43,859 nt of DNA. Source: an uncultured Clostridia bacterium (GTDB lineage: Bacteria > Bacillota > Clostridia > Lachnospirales > Anaerotignaceae). The position numbers and the translations under genes were made by a program. The notes under the pieces are model-generated. The model made no database searches and was not told where the DNA came from. It was given only the letters and a program-made list of their open reading frames with translations. This document shows, piece by piece, positions 27,055-35,432 of this stretch (its first letter is position 1; each line of letters begins with the position of its first letter). Location: assembly GCA_944379995.1 (NCBI GenBank), contig CALWGF010000015.1:1-43859 (forward strand). The letters are read 5' to 3'.

Positions 27055-27084
27055 TAAAAAAGAACTGTACAAAAATACAGCTCT
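27055..27084 (-). terminator. Terminator of the AEC permease gene
   Basis: A 9-bp stem, agaactgta with tacagctct (27061-27084, one G-U pair), followed by a T-run on the minus strand. It lies a few bases beyond the permease stop codon. Confidence 0.85.
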
Positions 27085-27092
27085 TTTTTTGT

Positions 27093-28037
27093 TTAAAGAT
27101 AACCCATAGTTTTTAATATAAATATCCACATGGTAATACTAAAAGAAGATAAAAATGTTGAAGCAACAACTATACTTGAAGAAAGAACATGGTCATTACC
27201 AAGATTTTTCGCCATAACATAGCAACTTACAGTTGACGGTGCTCCAAGCATAATAAGTATTGCTATCATCTCTTGATTTCTAAATCCCATATAAACAGCA
27301 ACAGGAATAAAAACTGCTGGTATTATTAAAAGTTTTAAAGCCGTTGCAACAAGTGTAGGTTTTATTTTTGAAAGTGCCTTTTTACCTTCAAAACCTGCAC
27401 CAAGTATTATAAGTGCAAATGGTGTTGCCAAAGAAGCAACACTTTCAACAGCTTTATTAATCATAATAGGTAATTTTATTTCTAAAAGTGAAAAAAGAAG
27501 TCCTATAACAATACCCCATATTATAGGGTTTTTAAGTATATTTATAAAAGACTCTTTATAAAGATTTTTACTGTTTAAACTATTTTCTGATTTTATTGTA
27601 AGTATAATTACAGAAAAAATATTATATAATGGTACAGCTCCTAAAACCATCATAGGAGCCATACCAGAACTACCATACATATTTTGTACAAAAGCAATAC
27701 CCAAAACAGCTGCACTTCCTCTAAAACTTCCCTGAACAAAGCTTCCTATTGATTTTTTGTCCTTCATAAATATTTCAGAAAGTATCCATATTACAGCAAT
27801 ACTTATAACAGTAGCTAATACACAAAATAATATAAATTTAATATCAAAATTGCTTTTTACATCTGTTTCAGATATGTCCTTAAACAATAATGTAGGTAAA
27901 AAAACTATATATCCTATTTTATTACCTATATTAACAAAATTATCATTAACAAGTCCTTTGTATCTTAAAAAATATCCAATAAATATTATTATAAATATAG
28001 GAACTGTTGCATTAAGACTAAATATAAAATTATCCAT
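27093..28037 (-). CDS. AEC (auxin efflux carrier) family permease
   Basis: A 314-residue membrane protein with about ten hydrophobic helices, of the AEC family, which in bacteria includes carriers for malate and other organic acids. Family features include FIGYFLRYKGLVND near the start, LPTLLFKDISE, the broken-helix GSFRGSAAVLGIAF, ATPFALIILGAGFEG and the final APSTVSCYVMAKNLGND. The substrate cannot be read from sequence. The ATG at 28037 follows GGAGGG by five bases. A terminator lies only 12 bases before the start, so it may depend on read-through. Confidence 0.9.
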   Translation of the reverse strand: MDNFIFSLNATVPIFIIIFIGYFLRYKGLVNDNFVNIGNKIGYIVFLPTLLFKDISETDVKSNFDIKFILFCVLATVISIAVIWILSEIFMKDKKSIGSFVQGSFRGSAAVLGIAFVQNMYGSSGMAPMMVLGAVPLYNIFSVIILTIKSENSLNSKNLYKESFINILKNPIIWGIVIGLLFSLLEIKLPIMINKAVESVASLATPFALIILGAGFEGKKALSKIKPTLVATALKLLIIPAVFIPVAVYMGFRNQEMIAILIMLGAPSTVSCYVMAKNLGNDHVLSSSIVVASTFLSSFSITMWIFILKTMGYL

Positions 28038-28049
28038 AATTCCCTCCAT

Positions 28050-28079
28050 AAAAAATAACGGCCTATAAAAGCCGTTATT
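28050..28079 (-). terminator. Terminator after the conserved unknown gene, immediately before the AEC gene
   Basis: A 9-bp stem, aataacggc with gccgttatt (28054-28079), with a T-run on the minus strand. The AEC ribosome binding site begins directly after the T-run. Confidence 0.85.
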
Positions 28080-28082
28080 ATA

Positions 28083-28532
28083 TTAAAACACGCTATTCAT
28101 TATTTTCAAAAGTTCAAAAACACTTCTAAAATCTTTTGTCTTTCCACCTTCAAACCAAGTTATACTTCCTTGCCAAGATGAATTTTGTCTAAATCTTACT
28201 TTTATATAAAATGTGGCTACTTTACCTTTTTTATTATACTCATTAAAACCATTTGATTGTTTAAACCTATTTATAGGCAGTTCGTTATTAATATCATTTT
28301 CTTTTTCATCACAAATAAAACTTCTGTCTTTTTCATATTTTTTAGGACTTCCTATTTTATTCATTAAATCTTCCATTTTAAACAATAGTTCAACAGTAGA
28401 ATTATATAAAATTTCTTCACTGTAATAATTATTTATAAAACTACCTTTAATATTTTGGTTATCATAACTATCAACACAAACTGTATACATTGATATATCA
28501 TATGGCATTCCCGTACTCATTGATATAAGCAT
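28083..28532 (-). CDS. Conserved clostridial protein of unknown function
   Basis: A 149-residue protein of a family I recall from other Clostridia without an assigned role. It has the N-terminal YTVCVDSYDNQNIKGSF, a helical KMEDLMNKIGSPKKYEKDRSF region, and a well-conserved C-terminal block built around FYIKVRFRQNSSWQGSITWF and FRSVFELLKIMNS. No signal peptide or membrane segment. GAGAGG stands ten bases before the ATG. It starts 19 bases after the BTAD regulator gene, so the two are probably co-transcribed and functionally linked. Confidence 0.8.
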   Translation of the reverse strand: MLISMSTGMPYDISMYTVCVDSYDNQNIKGSFINNYYSEEILYNSTVELLFKMEDLMNKIGSPKKYEKDRSFICDEKENDINNELPINRFKQSNGFNEYNKKGKVATFYIKVRFRQNSSWQGSITWFEGGKTKDFRSVFELLKIMNSVF

Positions 28533-28551
28533 TATATTTCAACCTCTCAAT

Positions 28552-29760
28552 TTATTCAGTAATATAAGGCTCTACGGCTCTTATATCATAGTTCATTTCA
28601 ATATTAGACTTTGGATATTCTTTTTTATATGTTTTCTTAATTCTATCCATAATAATGCTACCATCTTCTACATTTACCATAGGAAGAAGAAGTATTATTT
28701 GATTTGGACTATATCTTGAAATAACATCACCTTTTCTAAGAACTTTTGATGTCACATTTATTACGTCATTAACTATTTTATCAAGTTTTTCTGATTTAAT
28801 AGCTCTATGTCCTTCACTTTCAATATTTATAAGTTGTATAAATATTGTTCCTCCAGAACGTTCAAGACATCTTGCTTCCAAATGATATATTTCTTTAAAT
28901 ATACCATATTCACATATGAAAGCACCTTTTTCAAAACTTTCTTCATTAAGTGTTTTTTGAATTGCGTCTATATCACTTTCTTGTTTTTTCTGTATAGATA
29001 TAATTTTTCCGTAAAGATTTCTTATTTCTTCATCAATATGAACTCCAAGCTTTGAATAATAAAGTTTTGTTATATAATTATAGTGTCTTAATGCTTCTTC
29101 ATATTTTCCAAGTTCTATATAAGTATTAAGAAGTTCATAATTAAAATGTTCATCATAAATATCAATATTCAAAACTTTTGTACATACCTTAATTATTTCC
29201 TCATAATCATTATTTTGTTTTAATAAATATACAGCATTTCTCATAGCTGTAAAAAACATATTTTTATAATAATTTTTTTTAGGAACTAACCATTTCTCAT
29301 CACCTGTTTTAGGAAGAAGGTCACCTTTATATATCCTTGCAGCTTCTTTATATATATTAAGACATTTTTCAGGTTCATCAAAATATCTTTCAGCTTCTAT
29401 ACAGGCAATCTCAAAATTCTCAGCATCAATATTATATAAAAGATTTGGATTTAATTGATAACACCCTCTTTTTGTAACTATAATATTATCAAGCTCCCAT
29501 ATATTATAACTTTCAACTGAATTCCTAAAACGACAAAGCATTGTTTTTAAAGCTCCTGCTGATTTTTCAGTTTTATCCGTACCCCATAAATTTTCTATAA
29601 TTTCTGAAAAAGGAACAGGTCGTTCTCTATTAATTATTAGATACTCGACAAACATACGCATTTTTTTACTGTGATTTATAAACTTATTAAACTCTTTATT
29701 AGCATTATTAATACTAAATTCGCCAAATAATGTAATATCTATAACAGTATTATTTGTCAT
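28552..29760 (-). CDS. BTAD-type transcriptional regulator with degenerate GGDEF-like C-terminal domain
   Basis: A 402-residue cytoplasmic protein. Residues 1-105 form an OmpR-like winged helix (LFGEFSINN to GCYQLNP), residues 110-255 a bacterial transcriptional activator (BTAD) domain of TPR-like helices (EEALRHYNYITKLYYSKLG), and residues 285-402 resemble a GGDEF fold: RCLERSGGTIFIQLINI, then LRKGDVISRYSPNQIILLLP at 341-360. In a working cyclase the last segment would read RYGGDEF; here SPNQI (351-355) replaces GGDEF. It probably does not make c-di-GMP, and may bind a nucleotide or act in protein contacts. GGAGGTG precedes the ATG. Confidence 0.85.
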   Translation of the reverse strand: MTNNTVIDITLFGEFSINNANKEFNKFINHSKKMRMFVEYLIINRERPVPFSEIIENLWGTDKTEKSAGALKTMLCRFRNSVESYNIWELDNIIVTKRGCYQLNPNLLYNIDAENFEIACIEAERYFDEPEKCLNIYKEAARIYKGDLLPKTGDEKWLVPKKNYYKNMFFTAMRNAVYLLKQNNDYEEIIKVCTKVLNIDIYDEHFNYELLNTYIELGKYEEALRHYNYITKLYYSKLGVHIDEEIRNLYGKIISIQKKQESDIDAIQKTLNEESFEKGAFICEYGIFKEIYHLEARCLERSGGTIFIQLINIESEGHRAIKSEKLDKIVNDVINVTSKVLRKGDVISRYSPNQIILLLPMVNVEDGSIIMDRIKKTYKKEYPKSNIEMNYDIRAVEPYITE

Positions 29761-29810
29761 TTTATTTTTTCACCTCCATAAGTTATGTTAATTAAATTTT
29801 TAATGTTATA

Positions 29811-29840
29811 ATTATACTTTTAATATGATAAACTTGTCAA
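29811..29840 (-). promoter_or_regulatory. Promoter of the BTAD regulator operon
   Basis: TTGACA (29835-29840), 18 bases of spacer and TATAAT (29811-29816) on the minus strand, about 50 bases before the start codon. Both hexamers match consensus exactly. Confidence 0.78.
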
Positions 29841-29888
29841 TAAAGTAACATTTACTTAAGATAAATGTATAATATTATTAATTAAGTC

Positions 29889-31232
29889 TTATATTATTTT
29901 TTTGTTTTTCCAAATTCCACTTCGCCATCTGAATATAAATATTATACCTCTTATACACTCATCAATCATCATAGCTATCCATATACCTATAAGTCCAAGA
30001 TTAAATACTTCAGATAATATAAAACCTCCCAAAACAGCAACAAGCCATACATTTATTATACCTACTGTAATAGGAAACTTTATATCTCCAGCAGCACTTA
30101 ATGCTCTTACAAATATCATATTACAAGCACGACCAAGTTCAAGGAATATATCTATAAACATAATTTTTTTACCTAATTCTATAATTTCTGTATTATCAGT
30201 AAAAAATCCAAAACAATAATCACTTATAAAATATATAATAACAGATATTACAAGAGCAGTAATCATAGCTATTTTTAAAGTTTGCCAAACTCTTTTTTCT
30301 GTATTTTCAGTATCATCAGCACCTATAAGATAGCCTACCATTATTTGTCCTGCTTGTGAAACAGCCATACCATAAACATATGAAAAATTAGCAAATATAC
30401 TTGCATATGCTTTTGTTGATATTACAGCAGAGCCTAATATATTTATCATTCTTTGAATAACTATCTGAGAAAGATTATATGAAAGTGACTCTCCTCCTGA
30501 AGGTATACCTATACCCATAAGTTTTTTAAATTCATCAAAAGGAAATGGGTGAATATGAGAAAGTCTTAATTTTGCACCTATTTTCTTTCTGAATATTATA
30601 TATATTACAATTACACCTATAAAACGGCTTATATTACTTGAAATAGCAGCACCAGCAACACCAAGAGCAGGTATACTACCAAATCCATTTATAAGTATAA
30701 AGTTTCCACCAATATTTATAAGATTAACAATTATTGAAACTATCATACTATATTTCATAAGTGTATTACTTCTTAATATTGCACCAAAAGTAAGGTATGT
30801 AGATTGTAAAAACATACAACTTCCTATAATTTTAATATAACTTTCAGTTTCACCTATAATATCAGAAGGCACTTTAAGCCATTCAAGAATTTCTCTACCA
30901 AAAACAAAAAATATAATACTTATTATCAGACTGAATATAAAGTTTACAAATACAGAAAGAGTATATGTTTGCTCAACCTTTTTCTTATTACCTGCCCCCA
31001 AATATAATGAAACAATTATTGTTGTAGCGGTACATATAACACTAAATATAATTATAAGCAAATTCATAATTTGATTTGCATTAGCAATAGCACCTACCGA
31101 ATTAGCAGAATATTTTCCTACCATTATCTGGTCAATATTTCCTACAAGCATTTGAAGTATAAGCTCAATAAATATTGGCCATATCATTTTTTGAAGATAA
31201 CCTTTTTGATTTATTTTTTCATAATCAGTCAT
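29889..31232 (-). CDS. MATE family efflux transporter
   Basis: A 447-residue membrane protein with twelve predicted helices, of the multidrug and toxic compound extrusion family (cation-driven export). The family pattern is visible at the start of each half: PIFIELILQMLVGNIDQIMVGK near residue 20 and GIPSGGESLSYNLSQIVIQRM near residue 240. Substrates cannot be deduced. AAGGAG precedes the ATG. It is monocistronic, divergent from the GntR-ABC operon across a 209-base region with two good promoters. Confidence 0.95.
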   Translation of the reverse strand: MTDYEKINQKGYLQKMIWPIFIELILQMLVGNIDQIMVGKYSANSVGAIANANQIMNLLIIIFSVICTATTIIVSLYLGAGNKKKVEQTYTLSVFVNFIFSLIISIIFFVFGREILEWLKVPSDIIGETESYIKIIGSCMFLQSTYLTFGAILRSNTLMKYSMIVSIIVNLINIGGNFILINGFGSIPALGVAGAAISSNISRFIGVIVIYIIFRKKIGAKLRLSHIHPFPFDEFKKLMGIGIPSGGESLSYNLSQIVIQRMINILGSAVISTKAYASIFANFSYVYGMAVSQAGQIMVGYLIGADDTENTEKRVWQTLKIAMITALVISVIIYFISDYCFGFFTDNTEIIELGKKIMFIDIFLELGRACNMIFVRALSAAGDIKFPITVGIINVWLVAVLGGFILSEVFNLGLIGIWIAMMIDECIRGIIFIFRWRSGIWKNKKII

Positions 31233-31278
31233 TATATATTCTCCTTATTTTTATTATTTTTTATAAATACAAGTTATC

Positions 31279-31306
31279 ATTATATTAGACATTACAATTA
31301 TGTCAA
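31279..31306 (-). promoter_or_regulatory. Promoter of the MATE gene with an inverted repeat in the spacer
   Basis: TTGACA (31301-31306), 16 bases of spacer and TATAAT (31279-31284) on the minus strand. A perfect repeat gacat-N7-atgtc (31288-31304) fills the spacer and overlaps the -35 box, a suitable place for a repressor. Confidence 0.72.
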
Positions 31307-31368
31307 TAAATAACAAAAATGTTTTTATAAAAGTACAGTACAAACTTATTTCAAATTTCTTAAGTTTA

Positions 31369-31397
31369 TTGACATATTAAATTTATATTTGTATTAT
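31369..31397 (+). promoter_or_regulatory. Promoter of the GntR-ABC operon
   Basis: TTGACA (31369-31374), 17 bases of spacer and TATTAT (31392-31397), about 45 bases before the GntR start codon. Confidence 0.75.
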
Positions 31398-31418
31398 TGT
31401 ATTAAGATATTAATACAA
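31397..31418 (+). promoter_or_regulatory. Candidate GntR operator
   Basis: A perfect 8-base inverted repeat, TTGTATTA-N6-TAATACAA, starts at the last base of the -10 box and covers the transcription start. Its position suits self-repression by the GntR protein encoded next. Confidence 0.6.
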
Positions 31419-31441
31419 TTTATTATAGGAGGTGGTATTAT

Positions 31442-31804
31442 ATGAAATTTGATGACAATTTACCTATTTATATTCAAATAATGAATGAAATAAAATTAAT
31501 GATAGTTTCTGGTAAATTAAATACAGGTGACAAACTTCCTTCAGTAAGAGAACTTGCACAGGAGTTTGGTGTAAACCCAAATACAATACAAAGAGCTTTT
31601 TCAGAACTGGAACGTGAAAATCTTGTTTTTGCAGAAAGAACATCAGGGCGATATATAACAAATGATGGGGGCATTATTATGGAATTAAAAAATAATCTTG
31701 CAGAAGAAGAAATTATAAAGTTTTTAAATTATATGAAAAAAATAGGTTTTGAGGAAAAAGAGATTATTGAAAAAATTAAAACAATGAATAGGGGTGAACA
31801 ATAA
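31442..31804 (+). CDS. GntR family regulator, YtrA subfamily
   Basis: A 120-residue regulator with the GntR winged helix (PIYIQIMNEIKLMIVSGKL, then LPSVRELAQEFGVNPNTIQRA) and only a short helical C-terminus, the size of the YtrA group. YtrA-type proteins usually repress an ABC transporter operon that they head, which is the arrangement here. AGGAGGTGG precedes the ATG. The stop codon lies inside the start of the ABC gene, so translation is coupled. Confidence 0.94.
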   Translation: MKFDDNLPIYIQIMNEIKLMIVSGKLNTGDKLPSVRELAQEFGVNPNTIQRAFSELERENLVFAERTSGRYITNDGGIIMELKNNLAEEEIIKFLNYMKKIGFEEKEIIEKIKTMNRGEQ

Positions 31805-32501
31805 TATTCCAAATATAGTTGAAATTAAAAATTTATCAAAAAATTATAATAAAAAAGAAGTTCTTAAAAATATAAATTTTAATATCACAGAAGGTCAAAT
31901 TGTAGGGCTTTTTGGTACAAACGGAAGCGGAAAAACAACACTTATAAAAATAATGGCTGGACTTTTAAAAGAATATTCTGGAGATGTAAAAATAGGTGGA
32001 GAAAATGTAGGAGTATATACAAAATCAATAGTATCTTATTTACCAGAAAAAACATATTTTAATAAAAATACAACAGCAGAAGATGCCATTTCAATATTTA
32101 GTGATTTTTATACTGATTTTAATGCAGATAAAGCAAAAAGCATGTTAAAAGAACTTTCTCTTTCAGAAACACAAAGAATAGGCACTATGTCAAAAGGTAT
32201 GCAAGAGAAATTACAACTTATAATGGTAATGTCAAGAGAAGCTCGTCTTTATCTTCTTGATGAACCTCTTGGAGGTGTAGACCCTGCCTCAAGAGATTAT
32301 ATACTTGATACAATAATAAAAAATTATAACGAAAAAAGCTCAATTCTACTTTCCACTCATCTTATACATGACGTTGAAAGAATATTTGATAAAGCTGTAT
32401 TTATAAAAGATGGCAATATAGTTTTAAATGAATATGTTGATGTTATAAGAGATGAAAAAGGAACGTCTATTGATAAACTTTTCAGGGAGGTGTATAAATA
32501 A
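31794..32501 (+). CDS. ABC transporter ATP-binding protein
   Basis: A 235-residue ATPase subunit. Walker A is GTNGSGKTT, the signature is MSKGMQEKLQL (a variant of LSGGQ), Walker B is LYLLDEPLGGVD and the switch His is in LLSTHLIHD. The Q-loop is replaced by a LPEKTYF segment. The start is a GTG at 31794 overlapping the end of the GntR gene by 11 bases; AGGGG abuts it, so coupling is likely to matter. It pairs with the next gene. The substrate is unknown; relatives in YtrA-type operons are linked to cell-envelope stress or peptide resistance. Confidence 0.93.
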   Translation: MNNNIPNIVEIKNLSKNYNKKEVLKNINFNITEGQIVGLFGTNGSGKTTLIKIMAGLLKEYSGDVKIGGENVGVYTKSIVSYLPEKTYFNKNTTAEDAISIFSDFYTDFNADKAKSMLKELSLSETQRIGTMSKGMQEKLQLIMVMSREARLYLLDEPLGGVDPASRDYILDTIIKNYNEKSSILLSTHLIHDVERIFDKAVFIKDGNIVLNEYVDVIRDEKGTSIDKLFREVYK

Positions 32502-33292
32502 TGTTCTTTAAACTTTTAAAATATGATTTAAAATCAATATATAAATCAATACTTATAATAGATATTGTTATGATTTTAGCTTGTGGTTTAACCCTTATGA
32601 TATTGGATAATATTGAACCTAATAATATTTTAGTGGGTATAATGGGAGTGACAACATCATTTATAATAATAGGTGCAATAGTAGTTTATTTCTATACAAT
32701 ATTTAATAGATACGCAAAAAGTATTTATGGTAGTGAAGGCTATCTTATTAATACATTACCTGTTAAACCTTGGGAAATTGTACTTTCAAAAATAACTTCA
32801 TCAGTTATAATGGGTATTTTTACTATAATATGTGGAATAATTTGTGTTTGTTTTTTCTTTATAAGTAGTGGTATAAATTTTTCTGATATTTTAAATCTTA
32901 TAAAATACTATGGAAGCGAAAAATCATTAAATATAATGTTAACACTTATAATTTTTGGTATTGTAGTTGTAATTTCAATAATAACAGAAATAATAAAAAT
33001 ATATTCAATAATATCAATATCAAATATAAGCAAATTTGAAAGATATAAAATTATATTTGGAGTGGTTATATATTTTGTAATATCACAAATAGAAAGCATA
33101 GTAGTAGAATTTTCTTTTGGTAAAATATTAGAAAACGCATATAGTGTAAATAGTCTTGTAGAGGCTTCAAGCAGTCTATTATCATCATTTAATTCATATA
33201 ATATATACTCTCTTATTTATTCAATAATAATGGGTATAATATGGTATGTTATAGCTGTAACAGTTATAAACAAAAAACTTTATATAAAATGA
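32501..33292 (+). CDS. ABC-2 type transporter permease
   Basis: A 263-residue membrane protein with about six hydrophobic helices (for example near residues 18-36, 46-66, 105-125, 145-165, 185-203 and 240-258) and no recognisable catalytic motif. It follows the ATPase with a one-base overlap of stop and start (TAATG) and a GGGAGG site upstream. It is the membrane partner of the ATPase. Substrate unknown. Confidence 0.88.
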   Translation: MFFKLLKYDLKSIYKSILIIDIVMILACGLTLMILDNIEPNNILVGIMGVTTSFIIIGAIVVYFYTIFNRYAKSIYGSEGYLINTLPVKPWEIVLSKITSSVIMGIFTIICGIICVCFFFISSGINFSDILNLIKYYGSEKSLNIMLTLIIFGIVVVISIITEIIKIYSIISISNISKFERYKIIFGVVIYFVISQIESIVVEFSFGKILENAYSVNSLVEASSSLLSSFNSYNIYSLIYSIIMGIIWYVIAVTVINKKLYIK

Positions 33293-33294
33293 AT

Positions 33295-33331
33295 AAGTAT
33301 ATCGGTTTACTAAATCAGTATACTTTTATAG
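33295..33331 (+). terminator. Probable terminator of the GntR-ABC operon
   Basis: aagtata (33295-33301) pairs with tatactt (33321-33327), with a second, imperfect inner stem, and a short T-rich tract follows. It is less regular than the other terminators in the window. Confidence 0.5.
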
Positions 33332-33376
33332 TAATGTAAATTATGCATTTTTAACAAAAAAATAACTCTTATTTTA

Positions 33377-33405
33377 TTGACACATTCCAATAAGTATGAT
33401 AAATT
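33377..33405 (+). promoter_or_regulatory. Promoter of the leu operon
   Basis: TTGACA (33377-33382), 17 bases of spacer and TAAATT (33400-33405), placing the start about 20-25 bases ahead of the T-box leader. Confidence 0.6.
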
Positions 33406-33435
33406 AACTACTGTAATTATATGAAAAACACTGTG

Positions 33436-33699
33436 AAAAGGAATAGTAAATTCATAAAGGATTTCAGAGAGCTGTCGTTTGGTGCAAGACAGTATTCCAA
33501 AATGTTTTGAACTCGCCTTGGAGTGGCAGGCTGAAAGTAAATTATAGGCTATGACGGAGGTTCACCGTTAAAGGAACAGGATATGCGATTTTTATCAAGT
33601 ATCTATTGAGTGTATTCCTTTTTAGGAATAAATAAGAGTGGTACCGTGGAAGATTTATAACCTTTCATCTCTATAAAAAGAGATGAAAGGTTTTTTTTA
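33436..33699 (+). promoter_or_regulatory. Leucine T-box riboswitch of leuACDB (specifier CTC)
   Basis: In order: an AGTA element near 33445, the AGAGAG bulge (33465-33470), the GGTGCAAG apical loop of stem I (33481-33488), a GAACTC specifier loop with CTC at 33512-33514, a GACGGAGGTTCACCGTT element of the stem II region (about 33554-33570), the T-box TGGTACCGTGG (33639-33649), and a 14-bp terminator stem (33659-33672 with 33679-33692) followed by a T-run. CTC is a leucine codon, matching the genes downstream. Uncharged tRNA-Leu should prevent termination. Confidence 0.93.
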
Positions 33700-33743
33700 A
33701 CTTTAATTTTGGGGAAATTAAAAGTGAAAGGAAGATTTTTAAT

Positions 33744-35429
33744 ATGAAAAACTATCAGAAATACAGACCATATGAAACAGTTGATTTAAAAGATAGAACT
33801 TGGCCAAACAAAAAAATTGAAAAAGCACCTATATGGTGTAGCGTTGACCTTAGAGACGGAAATCAAGCTCTTGAAAATCCTATGGGTCTTAATCAGAAGC
33901 TTAATTTTTTCAACTTCCTTGTAAAAACAGGATTTAAAGAAATAGAAATCGGCTTTCCTGCCGCATCTGATACAGAATATGAATTTACAAGAGAACTTAT
34001 CGAAAATAGACTTATTCCAGAAGATGTAACAGTTCAAGTTCTTACACAATCAAGAGGACATATTATAGAAAGAACATTTGAAGCATTAAAAGGTGTTAAA
34101 AAAGCTGTTGTTCATCTTTATAACTCAACATCAACACTTCAAAGAGATGTTGTTTTTGGTAACAGTAAAGAGCAAACAATAGAACTTGCTGTATATGGTG
34201 CAAAACTTGTTAAAGAAATGGCTGCTAAATATCCAGAAACAGATTTTACTTTTGAATATTCACCTGAAAGTTTTACAGGTACAGAAATGGATTTTGCAGC
34301 AGAAATTTGTAATGCAGTAATAGATATATGGCAACCTACTCCAGAAAAGAAGGTTATAATAAATCTTCCTTCAACTGTTGAAATGGGTACACCAAATCTT
34401 TACGCAGACCAAATTGAATATATGTGCAGAAACCTTAAAAACAGAGAAAATGTAATAGTAAGTATTCATGCTCATAATGATAGAGGTACAGCTGTTGCTG
34501 CAACAGAACTTGCAATGATGGCAGGAGCAGACAGAGTTGAGGGAACACTTTTCGGAAATGGTGAAAGAACAGGTAACTGTGACATTATGAATGTTGGTAT
34601 GAACCTTTTTACACAAGGAATTGACCCTAAACTTGATTTCAGTAATATAAGTGACCTTATAGAAATATATGAAAGTTCAACAAGAATGAATGTACACCCA
34701 AGACATCCTTATGCTGGTGAACTTGTTTATACAGCATTCTCTGGTTCTCATCAAGATGCTATAAGAAAAGGTATGGAAGCTATGAAAAAACACCCAGACA
34801 GATGGGAAGTTCCATATCTTCCTATTGACCCTGTTGATGTTGGAAGAACATATGACCCTATTATTCGTATAAATAGCCAGTCTGGTAAAGGTGGTGTTAC
34901 ATTTATACTTGAACAAAACTATGGACTTCATATGCCAAAATCATTCCAGAAAGATGTTGGAGCTGTTGTAACACATGTTTCTGATGAAATGCAATCTGAA
35001 ATAAGTCCTGAAAAGATTTATGAAATATTCAAACAAGAATATGTTGATATAAGAACACCATTCCAGCTTACAACATATCGTTCAACAACTGTTGATGCTG
35101 ATTGGGATATAGTAAATATTGAAGCAGAAATACTTTATAAAGGAGAAAAACACTTCATTACAGGAGAAGGAAATGGTGTTGTTTCTGCATTCTGTCGTGC
35201 AGTTGAAGATTTCCTTAAAATACATATTGATATTATTGATTATCGTGGACATTCAATGGAACTTGGTACAAAAGCCAGAGCTATATCATACATTGAAACA
35301 CGAGGAGAAAATGGAAAAAGATATTATGGTGCTGGTACATCAAGCAGCGTAAGTAAATCTTCACTTCGTGCCGTTGTAAGTACAGTAAATAAAATGCTTA
35401 GAGATATGGAAAATACAGAGGAGGAATAA
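33744..35429 (+). CDS. leuA: 2-Isopropylmalate synthase, long (LeuA2) type
   Basis: First committed step of leucine synthesis, joining acetyl-CoA and 2-ketoisovalerate. The 561-residue length and the opening KYRPYETVDLKDRTWPNKK fit the long form. The metal and catalytic motifs are APIWCSVDLRDGNQAL (about 28-43) and IHAHNDRGTAVAA. The C-terminal part (from about residue 430) is the regulatory domain for leucine feedback. AAAGGAAG precedes the ATG. First gene of leuACDB; an isopropylmalate rather than homocitrate role is supported by the operon. Confidence 0.97.
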   Translation: MKNYQKYRPYETVDLKDRTWPNKKIEKAPIWCSVDLRDGNQALENPMGLNQKLNFFNFLVKTGFKEIEIGFPAASDTEYEFTRELIENRLIPEDVTVQVLTQSRGHIIERTFEALKGVKKAVVHLYNSTSTLQRDVVFGNSKEQTIELAVYGAKLVKEMAAKYPETDFTFEYSPESFTGTEMDFAAEICNAVIDIWQPTPEKKVIINLPSTVEMGTPNLYADQIEYMCRNLKNRENVIVSIHAHNDRGTAVAATELAMMAGADRVEGTLFGNGERTGNCDIMNVGMNLFTQGIDPKLDFSNISDLIEIYESSTRMNVHPRHPYAGELVYTAFSGSHQDAIRKGMEAMKKHPDRWEVPYLPIDPVDVGRTYDPIIRINSQSGKGGVTFILEQNYGLHMPKSFQKDVGAVVTHVSDEMQSEISPEKIYEIFKQEYVDIRTPFQLTTYRSTTVDADWDIVNIEAEILYKGEKHFITGEGNGVVSAFCRAVEDFLKIHIDIIDYRGHSMELGTKARAISYIETRGENGKRYYGAGTSSSVSKSSLRAVVSTVNKMLRDMENTEEE

Positions 35430-35432
35430 AAA

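Noticed and set aside
28552..29760. Active diguanylate cyclase
   Set aside because: The position of GGDEF reads SPNQI, so catalysis is very unlikely.
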